From Bacteroidota bacterium (GTDB taxonomy: Bacteria; Bacteroidota; Ignavibacteria; Kapaibacteriales; UBA2268): a stretch of DNA of 5,257 bases. Below, in pieces: positions 1 through 5,097 of this stretch; the first letter of the stretch is position 1, and every line of letters begins with the position of its first letter. The DNA lies in the NCBI GenBank assembly GCA_024280675.1, contig JAJRPT010000105.1:1-5257 (forward strand). The letters run 5' to 3'. Below the pieces are notes generated by a model that searched no databases, was not told the origin of the DNA, and saw nothing but the letters and a program-made list of their open reading frames with translations. Made by a program: the position numbers and the translations under genes.

Positions 1-363
1 ACTTTGGATGAATACCAAAAGCATATCGAAAAAGATGCCGCACTCGAAAGACGCTTCCAACAAGTTTATGTATCGGAGCCATCGGTGGAAGACACCATTT
101 CAATTTTGCGTGGATTAAAGGATAGATACGAACTCCACCATGGTGTGAGGATCACAGACTCTGCCATTGTGGCGGCCGCCGAATTGTCCTCGAGATATAT
201 TTCTGATAGATTTCTGCCAGATAAAGCCATTGACCTAATTGACGAAGCTGGCTCCAAGCTTAGACTTCAACTAGACTCTGTTCCCGAGGAGCTGGATTTA
301 ATTCAGAGAAAGATAACGCAGTTGGAGATTGAGCGACAAGCACTACTAAGAGAAATAGAATGA
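1..363 (+). CDS. clpB: ClpB disaggregase fragment: end of AAA+ domain 1, truncated at the M domain
   Basis: ClpB is a hexameric cytosolic AAA+ ATPase that, with DnaK, extracts polypeptides from aggregates. The reading frame is open from base 1 (TLDEY...), so the true start lies outside the window. Seen directly: the IEKDAALERRFQ segment, whose paired arginines match the arginine fingers of AAA-1 (E. coli ClpB R331/R332); EPSVEDTISILRGLKDRYE; and RFLPDKAIDLIDEAGSKLR, the sensor-2-like small subdomain. The last residues (ELDLIQRKITQLEIERQALL) match the first turns of the coiled-coil M domain. The frame then stops at TGA 361-363, about residue 435 by E. coli numbering, although ClpB is normally about 860 residues. 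No M-domain remainder or second AAA+ module (Walker A GPTGVGKT) follows in any frame before gdh begins on the other strand. The piece is therefore a truncated or decayed gene, or an assembly junction. Family assignment is secure; functional status is doubtful. Confidence 0.9.
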   Translation, partial: TLDEYQKHIEKDAALERRFQQVYVSEPSVEDTISILRGLKDRYELHHGVRITDSAIVAAAELSSRYISDRFLPDKAIDLIDEAGSKLRLQLDSVPEELDLIQRKITQLEIERQALLREIE

Positions 364-435
364 TTACTCTTTTTATGACAGATTTCCATCGAACTTCTCA
401 AGAATCTCTTATTTCGCTGAGGGCAAAAGTGAAAG

Positions 436-474
436 AAGTAACGAAGTTGCATCATTCAAAAGTAACGAAGTTAC
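436..474. repeat. Two copies of a 13-bp palindromic motif, 24 bp apart
   Basis: The sequence AAGTAACGAAGTT occurs at 436-448 and again at 460-472. Extended by two bases, the copies match at 14 of 15 positions. The second copy holds a perfect inverted repeat, GTAAC-GAA-GTTAC (462-474). The first (438-450) is the same with one change that keeps a G-U pair in RNA. The gdh stop codon (471-473, minus strand) lies inside the second palindrome. On the minus strand that palindrome is followed at once by four T residues (461-458). The pair could be a weak 3'-end hairpin for gdh mRNA, a protein-binding site, or copies of a dispersed intergenic repeat. The sequence alone does not decide between these. 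Confidence 0.5.
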
Positions 475-1757
475 ACCCAACCACGGAGCTTGCAGGCTTC
501 GGCAACACTTTGGATTGAGATTAAATATGCGGCATCTCTCATGTAGAGTTTTTTCTTGCGGGCAAGAGTTGAAATCTTGTGATATGCCGATGTCGTTGTC
601 TCATCGAGTTTCTCTAGGACTTCTTCTTTCGTCCAATAATAGTTTATGTTAGTTTGCACCTGCTCAAAATATGAACAAGTTACACCGCCTGCATTTGCTA
701 AGAAGTCAGGTATTACCAAGACACCTTTCTCTTTTAGAACTTCATCTGCCTCGGGAGTTGTTGGTCCGTTTGCACCTTCTACAATAAATTTAACTTTATC
801 TGAAATTAGCCCGACAGTTTTTGCATTGATTTGATTTTCAAGAGCAGCGGGTATTAAAATGTCCACATCTTGTTTCATCCAGGCATCAGCATCTAATACT
901 TCATAAGCATGAGATTTTGCTTCCTCAATATCAATCTCGCCAAATTTATTGGTAAACATGAGTAATTTATTAATATCGATACCATCTTCTTTGCGAATGG
1001 TGTATGCTTTTTGCTCACTATTATTCCAAGATGACACAGCAATTATATGTCCACCAAGCAAGTGATAGAGCTTCATAGCATTTTGGGCAACATTGCCAAA
1101 TCCTTGGAAAGAAGCTGAAGTATTTTTTATATCAACATCCTCTTCTTTGAGTGCTTCCCTCAGGGTAAAAATGACACCATAGCCAGTTGCCTCCACTCTT
1201 CCTAGTGAGCCACCAATTCCTACAGGCTTTCCAGTGATAACTCCAGGGTATTTTGCTCCAGCCAGCACTTCGTACTCATCCATCATCCATATCATGTGCT
1301 GTGCCGTTGTCATCACATCGGGTGCGGGAACGTCTTGTAGGGGGCCAATATTTTTGTAAACCTGACGAACCCAGCCTCGGCAAATTTTCTCTTGTTCATT
1401 TAGCGAAAGATTATGAGGATCGCAAATTACTCCGCCTTTTCCACCGCCCAGAGGAATATCAACGACGGCCGTCTTCCAAGTCATCCACATCGAAAGTGCA
1501 CGCACTGTGTCAATGGTTTCTTGTGGGTGAAAGCGAATTCCACCTTTTGAGGGACCTCTTGCGTCATTGTGTTGGCAACGAAAACCTCGAAAAACCTTGT
1601 AAGTACCATCGTCCATCTTAATTGGAATATTGAAGTGGAACTCTTTGTCTGGATTTCTAAGTAGGTCACGAGTAGCGTGGTCAAGCCCTAATTTCTCAGC
1701 AATAGCGTCGAATTGCGCTTGTGCCATTTTGAATGCGTTAAAAGATTGATCACCCAT
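471..1757 (-). CDS. gdhA: Glutamate dehydrogenase (Glu/Leu/Phe/Val dehydrogenase family)
   Basis: A cytosolic oxidoreductase interconverting glutamate with 2-oxoglutarate plus ammonia using NAD(P). The 428-residue length is typical of the hexameric short-subunit class. Catalytic landmarks are present: GPSKGGIRFHP (K71), the TWKTAVVDIPLGGGKGG block (K95 and K107, with the glycine-rich substrate loop), and VPAPDV with the catalytic Asp at about 147. The Rossmann fold shows QGFGNVAQNA at about 218-227. The second half ends with the conserved DFLANAGGVTCSYFE (351-365) and the usual ending KLRGWV. After the second Rossmann strand the sequence reads IIAVSSWNN, with no obvious acidic residue to select NAD, so cofactor preference is not called. 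The ATG start is supported by AGGAA (1768-1772) ten bases upstream. The gene is divergent from the secreted protein at 1859 and not in an operon with it. Its stop overlaps a palindrome. A related amino-acid dehydrogenase (leucine, phenylalanine) is a less likely alternative. Confidence 0.95.
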   Translation of the reverse strand: MGDQSFNAFKMAQAQFDAIAEKLGLDHATRDLLRNPDKEFHFNIPIKMDDGTYKVFRGFRCQHNDARGPSKGGIRFHPQETIDTVRALSMWMTWKTAVVDIPLGGGKGGVICDPHNLSLNEQEKICRGWVRQVYKNIGPLQDVPAPDVMTTAQHMIWMMDEYEVLAGAKYPGVITGKPVGIGGSLGRVEATGYGVIFTLREALKEEDVDIKNTSASFQGFGNVAQNAMKLYHLLGGHIIAVSSWNNSEQKAYTIRKEDGIDINKLLMFTNKFGEIDIEEAKSHAYEVLDADAWMKQDVDILIPAALENQINAKTVGLISDKVKFIVEGANGPTTPEADEVLKEKGVLVIPDFLANAGGVTCSYFEQVQTNINYYWTKEEVLEKLDETTTSAYHKISTLARKKKLYMRDAAYLISIQSVAEACKLRGWV

Positions 1758-1791
1758 AATTTGTGTATTCCTAAATTTATTTTATTTTTTT

Positions 1792-1821
1792 TTGTAACTT
1801 ATCGGTCTGTAAAGATATTAT
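1792..1821 (+). promoter_or_regulatory. Candidate sigma-70-like promoter for the 1859 gene, within a divergent promoter region
   Basis: TTGTAA (1792-1797) and TATTAT (1816-1821) are separated by 18 bases, a fair match to TTGACA/TATAAT. Transcription would begin about 30 bases before the GTG start at 1859. The same stretch read on the minus strand has TATCTTTA (1817-1810), one base off the Bacteroidota -7 box TAnnTTTG, and could serve gdh. No convincing -33 TTG accompanies that minus-strand box. The whole 1758-1858 spacer is very AT-rich, so chance matches are easy. Confidence 0.35.
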
Positions 1822-1832
1822 ACTAAAATAAG
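1815..1832. repeat. 18-bp motif shared with 5240-5257 (17 of 18 identical)
   Basis: ATATTATACTAAAATAAG at 1815-1832 and ATATTATACTTAAATAAG at 5240-5257 differ at one base. Both lie in intergenic DNA upstream of genes. Just before or overlapping each copy is AAAGATATTA (1811-1820; 5219-5228). This may be a shared promoter element, but low sequence complexity makes coincidence possible. Confidence 0.35.
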
Positions 1833-1858
1833 ATATAAAAATTAAATAATGGATAGAC

Positions 1859-2656
1859 GTGAAAAAATATTTTCAAAGAACAAACTTGCTGCTGATAATT
1901 CTTTTATCAACTAGCTACTCCGAGCTTTTTTCGCAAATTCCTTCTACTGAACTAAGTTCATGGGAGGGTGGGCTTAGCTACAACGCAAATGGTTTTTTGG
2001 GCAGTATAGGCAAGTTGTCCGATTGTCCGACGTGCTTGCCACGTTCTTTTTCCGAAGGTGATGCCGGCGAAGTGAAATTTAATTCTGCATATTTTGCTAG
2101 AATATCAGAAAGCTTTTACTGGGGTGTTGGATTATCGTCCTCACTCGATTTTTGGTATTTTACTCAAACTGAATCCAGAGAAACTTTGGACACTTTAACC
2201 AAAAAATATAAAAAAAGAGAAATCATCTACGAAACAAATCCATTTGTTTGGGATTTTTCTCTTTCTGGAAAGATTAGGTATTCAGTTGGAAAATTCAAAA
2301 TCACATCTTCTCTTGAATTAGTAATTCCTGTAATTAAAAATTATGACCAAAATGAAAAACTAGCAAATGCAGGTGGCGATTCCTTTTCAAATAATTCAGA
2401 CCAAAGAAATACTTTCGATGCAAAAAATATGACATATTTTTCTTCGGCTTATCTTTCGACTGACATGAAACTTTCCTACGACATCAAGAGCAAAGATCGT
2501 GACCAAAGTGTTATTTCTCCTTATTTGCTCTTTTCATATTCGCTCACGTCTTTGCACAAGGATGAAGACTGGAAATATTACAGCTTTGGCTTTGGAGTTG
2601 ATTTGAGATTGCCGACTTATTCTGCAGGAAACAATCCAGTAGAGCCTAGCAAATAA
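1859..2656 (+). CDS. Secreted beta-rich protein, probable outer-membrane beta-barrel; function unknown
   Basis: A 265-residue protein whose family I do not recognise with certainty. An N-terminal signal peptide is clear: KK, then the hydrophobic core LLLIILL, then ELFS before Gln26, the usual cleavage style in Bacteroidota. The mature part alternates short amphipathic aromatic strands, for example SFYWGVGLSSSLDFWYF, FSLSGKIRYSVGKFKI, MTYFSSAYLSTDMKLSY, VISPYLLFSYSLTS and YYSFGFGVDLRL, with polar loops rich in D, N, K and S. This is typical of an 8-12-strand barrel. A CPTC motif (C56, C59) lies in an early loop. There is no lipobox or enzyme motif. The start is GTG (1859): an in-frame TAA at 1847-1849 lies just upstream, and the next start-like codon (TTG, 1886) would remove the positively charged part of the signal peptide. 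Only a weak GGA (1851-1853) precedes it. The gene stands alone, with gdh divergent upstream and a terminator directly after the stop. Confidence 0.75.
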   Translation: MKKYFQRTNLLLIILLSTSYSELFSQIPSTELSSWEGGLSYNANGFLGSIGKLSDCPTCLPRSFSEGDAGEVKFNSAYFARISESFYWGVGLSSSLDFWYFTQTESRETLDTLTKKYKKREIIYETNPFVWDFSLSGKIRYSVGKFKITSSLELVIPVIKNYDQNEKLANAGGDSFSNNSDQRNTFDAKNMTYFSSAYLSTDMKLSYDIKSKDRDQSVISPYLLFSYSLTSLHKDEDWKYYSFGFGVDLRLPTYSAGNNPVEPSK

Positions 2657-2658
2657 AA

Positions 2659-2693
2659 AAAAGCCCTTGTATATTCAAAACACAAGAGCTTTT
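2659..2693. terminator. Bidirectional intrinsic terminator between convergent genes
   Basis: AAAAGC-C-CTTGT (2659-2670) pairs with ACAAG-A-GCTTTT (2682-2693) around an 11-base loop. The stem is interrupted only by one C/A mismatch. An A-run (2655-2662) precedes the stem and a T-run follows it, so the hairpin ends in a U-tract when read from either side. It starts three bases after the stop codon of the upstream plus-strand gene and sits 37 bases past the stop of the minus-strand LysM gene. Confidence 0.8.
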
Positions 2694-2730
2694 AACAATG
2701 TAGTCATTTTCTTATTTATCCAAGCAGAGA

Positions 2731-3504
2731 TTACTCCATGCCACCACCTGTTCGAGCTGATTCCATAGATTCTTTAAGCTCACGGTAATACTTGCGGGAA
2801 GCTCGTTTTTCTTCAGCGTCCATTGGACCTTTTGCTGGAAGAGTTAGCACTTGCCCTTGTTGGATAATGTCTGGGTTGCGGACAATGCTGAGATTCCCTT
2901 GCCAGATTTTTGGCCAAAGAAAAGCGTCACCATAGATTTCAATCTTCCCTGCAATATTCCACAAACAGTCACGGTTTTCAGCCCAAGTACCAACAGTATA
3001 GGTAGTTATCTTCTTCTCACGGTACAAACCTTTAATGTCACGAGCAAGAGAAATTATTTTGTTATAAAACTCAGGCAAGAGCGAAAGTTTATTTCCACGA
3101 AGAGCATTGAGTTCAGCTTCTAGTTTTTCGACATCAGCCCGAGCGTCTGCCAGAGCGTCATTTGACATTCTTTTCATCTCTCGTACTTTCCCCTCAATCA
3201 CGCCTAGCTTTTGGCGGAAAGCAGAGTAGTCAGCATCGCTTGCACCCAGGTAGTCGTTCAATGCTTTTTGGCAATCTTTCAAACTCTGTATTGCCTTAGC
3301 AAGCTCGGTGGCAATCCCTTCTTTTTTGCTTGTAGCAGATGCAAGTTTTTCTCTTAGGGAATTGATCTTCTGAGTCCAGTCTTCAATTCTAAGTTTTGCC
3401 TCAGATGAGGAAAGCTCAGTGTCTGGCTTTGAGGAAGGTGGCATTTGAGCAAGTGCGGGTAAACCCGACACTGTGATGATTATCAATATTAAAATATATT
3501 TCAT
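2731..3504 (-). CDS. Periplasmic coiled-coil protein with a C-terminal LysM domain
   Basis: A 257-residue exported protein, likely held at the cell wall. The signal peptide is MKYILILIIITVSGLPALA, cleaved before Gln20. Residues about 31-160 are charged and heptad-like (KINSLREKLAS, VEKLEAELNAL), indicating a long coiled coil. Residues about 169-224 form a LysM-type module: YTVGTWAENRDCLWNIAGK, then WPKIWQGN, NPDIIQQGQVLTLP. LysM modules bind N-acetylglucosamine-containing glycans such as peptidoglycan. A basic/acidic tail (KRASRKYYRELKE) ending in GGGME follows. The module carries an inserted aromatic/Cys stretch compared with a plain LysM. Cys78 and Cys180 are the only cysteines and might pair. 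The start is supported by AAGGAA (3512-3517) seven bases upstream. It lies 41 bases behind the lipoprotein gene on the same strand, probably as its operon partner. Architecture is confident; the cellular role is not known. Confidence 0.85.
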   Translation of the reverse strand: MKYILILIIITVSGLPALAQMPPSSKPDTELSSSEAKLRIEDWTQKINSLREKLASATSKKEGIATELAKAIQSLKDCQKALNDYLGASDADYSAFRQKLGVIEGKVREMKRMSNDALADARADVEKLEAELNALRGNKLSLLPEFYNKIISLARDIKGLYREKKITTYTVGTWAENRDCLWNIAGKIEIYGDAFLWPKIWQGNLSIVRNPDIIQQGQVLTLPAKGPMDAEEKRASRKYYRELKESMESARTGGGME

Positions 3505-3545
3505 TTTTTTATTCCTTAGGACTTTTTATTTCTAATTTAAAATTA

Positions 3546-3872
3546 TTACTTTGACTCTTTGTCGTTTTCTGTTGTAGCATTTGGGTCGTAATCTGGCCAA
3601 ACAGCGGGCCAAGATTTCAGTTTGCCTTCGACAAAGGCTTTTTCCTCGTTACATTTTTTCAGCTCTTTTCCTCTTGCGGTAAGTTCCTTATTGAGCTTTG
3701 TTATTTCGGAATTAGTATTAGAAATATTTTCTTTGAGCGATTGCTCTTCTCTTCGGAGTTCGCCCATTTCGGCTAGTTGTTCTTTGGTAATACCGCAACT
3801 GCTCACAAACATTGATCCGCAAATCAATATTATGCTAGCCCCTAGCGTATTTTTAAATTTGTTTAGTTTCAT
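3546..3872 (-). CDS. Small coiled-coil lipoprotein
   Basis: A 108-residue predicted lipoprotein of unknown function. The N-terminus has KLNKFK, a hydrophobic stretch (LGASIILICGSMF) and the lipobox VSSC, giving lipidation at Cys26. Gly27 follows, with no aspartate at +2 that would signal inner-membrane retention by the E. coli rule. That rule may not hold in this lineage. Residues about 29-87 are highly charged and heptad-like (EMGELRREEQSLKENI, SEITKLNKELTARGKELKK), so a single helix or coiled coil is expected. The tail has a Trp/Pro patch (SWPAVWPDYDP, 87-97) and an acidic, Asn/Ser-rich end. AAAGGA (3882-3887) lies nine bases before the ATG. In size it resembles Lpp/OmpH-like spacer lipoproteins, but no sequence relation is claimed. 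It is the first gene of the pair with the LysM protein at 2731-3504, which suggests the two act together at the outer membrane-peptidoglycan interface. Confidence 0.8.
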   Translation of the reverse strand: MKLNKFKNTLGASIILICGSMFVSSCGITKEQLAEMGELRREEQSLKENISNTNSEITKLNKELTARGKELKKCNEEKAFVEGKLKSWPAVWPDYDPNATTENDKESK

Positions 3873-3925
3873 ACTTTTTCATCCTTTGAAGAAAGTTTTA
3901 AATTATTTGAGTTTCCCACTAATTA

Positions 3926-3957
3926 CAAATATCGAAAATAAATCTGGCATTATCAAA
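3926..3957 (-). promoter_or_regulatory. Candidate Bacteroidota-type promoter for the lipoprotein-LysM pair
   Basis: Read on the minus strand, TTTG (3957-3954) is followed after 20 bases by GATATTTG (3933-3926). This fits the Bacteroidota pattern of a -33 TTTG and a -7 TAnnTTTG box with one mismatch. Transcription would start about 45-50 bases before the lipoprotein ATG. The region is AT-rich and this assignment is tentative. Confidence 0.3.
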
Positions 3958-3999
3958 AATAATGTCTGAATGGTTAAGAATAAATTATGTTAAAAAAAG

Positions 4000-4119
4000 T
4001 CAATCGAGTTTATTTTCACCACGGAGAACTTTGCTCATTGTCCAGACAAGAAGTGTTGTCACGCCACCCCAACCGATAATCATAAAAATAATTCCAGATG
4101 TTGTTAGGTTTGATTCCAT
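4000..4119 (-). CDS. Small single-pass membrane protein, 39 residues
   Basis: A short minus-strand frame from ATG (4119-4117) to TGA (4002-4000), read by hand. It begins MESNLTTSGIIFMIIGWGG, continues VTTLLVWTMSKVL and ends RGENKLD. One hydrophobic span of about 20 residues (9-28) is flanked by a short acidic/polar N-terminus and a positively charged C-terminal end (K30, R33, K37), which predicts N-out, C-in by the positive-inside rule. The TTSGIIFMI...WGG pattern loosely recalls the small subunits of sodium symporters (MetS type), but no transporter gene is next to it in this window. No good Shine-Dalgarno is visible (only AAGTAAAT). It is on the same strand as the lipoprotein gene, 127 bases upstream, with no terminator seen between. 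I think it is real because its composition is protein-like and membrane-ordered, while the overlapping plus-strand frame looks like a shadow. Confidence 0.6.
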   Translation of the reverse strand: MESNLTTSGIIFMIIGWGGVTTLLVWTMSKVLRGENKLD

Positions 4120-4231
4120 TTTTTTTATTTACTTGTTAATTTAAATTATGTTTCGTTGCCCTCGACATTTTGAGAATATAAGAAATAATTTTAGAAAAAT
4201 AAAATTCAATGAAAAAACAAAAAAAATAAAT

Positions 4232-4239
4232 TATATTTG
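4232..4239 (+). promoter_or_regulatory. Candidate -7 box (TATATTTG) for the VOC gene
   Basis: TATATTTG matches the Bacteroidota -7 consensus TAnnTTTG exactly and lies 42 bases before the ATG at 4282, giving a short leader. No clear -33 TTG is found about 20 bases upstream, where the DNA is a run of A-tracts (4211-4230). An alternative sigma-70 reading (TTGAGA at 4237, then 17 bases, then TAAATT) is weaker. Confidence 0.3.
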
Positions 4240-4281
4240 AGAAATTAGTATAAGCATTCTAAATTAAATAAAGGAAGAGAA

Positions 4282-4719
4282 ATGAACACAATCAATCCCT
4301 ATCTACATTTCAATGGAAGTTGCGAAGAAGCGTTTAATTTCTACAAATCTACTTTTGGCGGAGAATTTTCTTACTTGGGAAGATATAGTGAGATGCCTGA
4401 GAACCCAGACAGTCCGATTTCTGAAGAAGAAAAGGAAAAGATAATGCACATGTCATTGCCGATTTCTGAGCATAGCATGTTGATGGGAAGTGATGCCTCC
4501 GATGCTTTTGGTGGTGCGGTTAGCCAAGGCAGTAATTTTTCTGTTTCTGTAAGCCCAAGCTCTGAGAAAGAAACCGACAGGCTTTTTGCTGGGCTATCCG
4601 AAGGCGGGCAAGTAAAAATGCCACCAGCAAAAACTTTCTGGGGTTCATATTTTTGTATGTTTACCGATAAGTTTGGTATTCACTGGATGATCGATTATAT
4701 GGCAGAACATAAGGACTAA
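4282..4719 (+). CDS. VOC-superfamily protein, PhnB-like (glyoxalase/bleomycin-resistance fold)
   Basis: A 145-residue cytosolic protein of the PhnB-like branch of the vicinal-oxygen-chelate superfamily, a usual length for the group. Seen: INPYLHFNGSCEEAFNFYKS at 4-23, the classic first beta-alpha unit; FGGEF; IMHMSLPISEHSMLMGSD at 54-71; a second half opening with NFSVSVSP; KMPPAKTFWGSYFCMFTDKFGIHWMIDY at 112-139, where KTFWGS and DKFGIxWM are PhnB hallmarks. His9, His56 and His134 are possible metal ligands. Relatives have no firm substrate. Some carry the misleading label 3-demethylubiquinone methyltransferase, and the phosphonate link of E. coli PhnB is only positional. AAGGA (4271-4275) lies six bases before the ATG. 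The gene is monocistronic, with an AT-rich leader upstream and a strong terminator eight bases after the stop. Family call is firm; substrate unknown. Confidence 0.92.
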   Translation: MNTINPYLHFNGSCEEAFNFYKSTFGGEFSYLGRYSEMPENPDSPISEEEKEKIMHMSLPISEHSMLMGSDASDAFGGAVSQGSNFSVSVSPSSEKETDRLFAGLSEGGQVKMPPAKTFWGSYFCMFTDKFGIHWMIDYMAEHKD

Positions 4720-4726
4720 AATTATT

Positions 4727-4755
4727 AGCCCAGTATTTACTGGGCTTTTTCTTTT
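4727..4755 (+). terminator. Intrinsic terminator of the VOC gene
   Basis: AGCCCAGT (4727-4734) and ACTGGGCT (4739-4746) form a perfect eight-pair GC-containing stem with an ATTT loop. T-rich sequence follows (TTTTCTTTT, 4747-4755). It begins eight bases after the stop codon. On the minus strand the stem also lies just past the ArsC-like gene's stop (4759), but the following bases there (AATAATTTT) make a poorer U-tract, so termination in that direction would be weaker. Confidence 0.9.
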
Positions 4756-4758
4756 AAT

Positions 4759-5097
4759 TTAGATGATCTCGAGGACTTTTTCTGGAGGACGACCGAGCCT
4801 TGCTTTTTCTCCATTAATGAAAATTGGTCTTTCGATTAGTTTGGGATATTTTACCATTGCCGAAATCCACTCTGAACCGGAGAGTTCTTTGCCTTTGAAA
4901 TTTTCTTTGAAATCAGATTCCGTTCTGCGAAGGAGTTGGTATGGCGAAATATTTAACTTTTGAATAATGTCGCTGAGTTCTGCCTGAGTTGGAACATTTT
5001 TGAGATATTCAACAATTTCGGGCTGGATATTATTTTCTTTGAGAAGAGCGAGTGTTTGTCGGCTTTTTGCACATCGTGGATTGTGTAGTAGTTTCAT
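4759..5097 (-). CDS. arsC: ArsC-family reductase (glutaredoxin-dependent arsenate reductase type)
   Basis: A 112-residue thioredoxin-fold protein matching the ArsC/YffB family, in which the E. coli plasmid enzyme reduces arsenate to arsenite using glutathione and glutaredoxin. Seen: LLHNPRCAKSRQTLALL with the nucleophilic Cys9; IVEYLK at 28-33; LLRRTE with R57; IERPIF with R90; LGRPPEKVLE with R103. Cys9, R57, R90 and R103 sit at spacings close to Cys12, Arg60, Arg94 and Arg107 of R773 ArsC, so the oxyanion-binding set appears intact. There is only one cysteine, so no Spx-type CxxC. No arsR, arsB or acr3 gene is adjacent, so an arsenic-resistance role is not supported by context, and a general thiol-redox role is equally possible. 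Only a purine-rich AAAGAAGAAA precedes the ATG, not a strong Shine-Dalgarno. Confidence 0.9.
   Translation of the reverse strand: MKLLHNPRCAKSRQTLALLKENNIQPEIVEYLKNVPTQAELSDIIQKLNISPYQLLRRTESDFKENFKGKELSGSEWISAMVKYPKLIERPIFINGEKARLGRPPEKVLEII

Noticed and set aside
361..363. TGA read as a sense codon (alternative genetic code) within clpB
   Set aside because: The same frame meets further TGA codons and a TAA within about 80 bases, and the residues between are not ClpB-like. The small protein at 4000-4119 also uses TGA as its stop.
360..518. 53-codon plus-strand frame starting with an ATGA overlap at the clpB stop
   Set aside because: It runs through the palindromic repeats (giving a VTKLH repeat) and then antisense to gdh. 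The segment SQESLISLRAKVKE slightly recalls a ClpB M-domain helix, but the similarity is too weak to claim a frameshifted continuation.
1253..1621. 122-codon plus-strand frame inside gdh
   Set aside because: It lies entirely antisense to conserved GDH coding sequence and has no domain resemblance.
3622..3969. 115-codon plus-strand frame antisense to the lipoprotein gene
   Set aside because: Its Ser/Leu/Phe-rich make-up is the expected complement of Lys/Glu-rich coiled-coil codons. It is a shadow.
3962..4144. 60-codon plus-strand frame
   Set aside because: It is antisense to the small membrane protein at 4000-4119, has an unlikely composition, and lacks a ribosome binding site.
4200..4235. 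A-tract-rich stretch considered as an origin or curved-DNA element
   Set aside because: There are no DnaA boxes, iterons or phased repeats. It is adequately explained as an AT-rich upstream region of the VOC gene.
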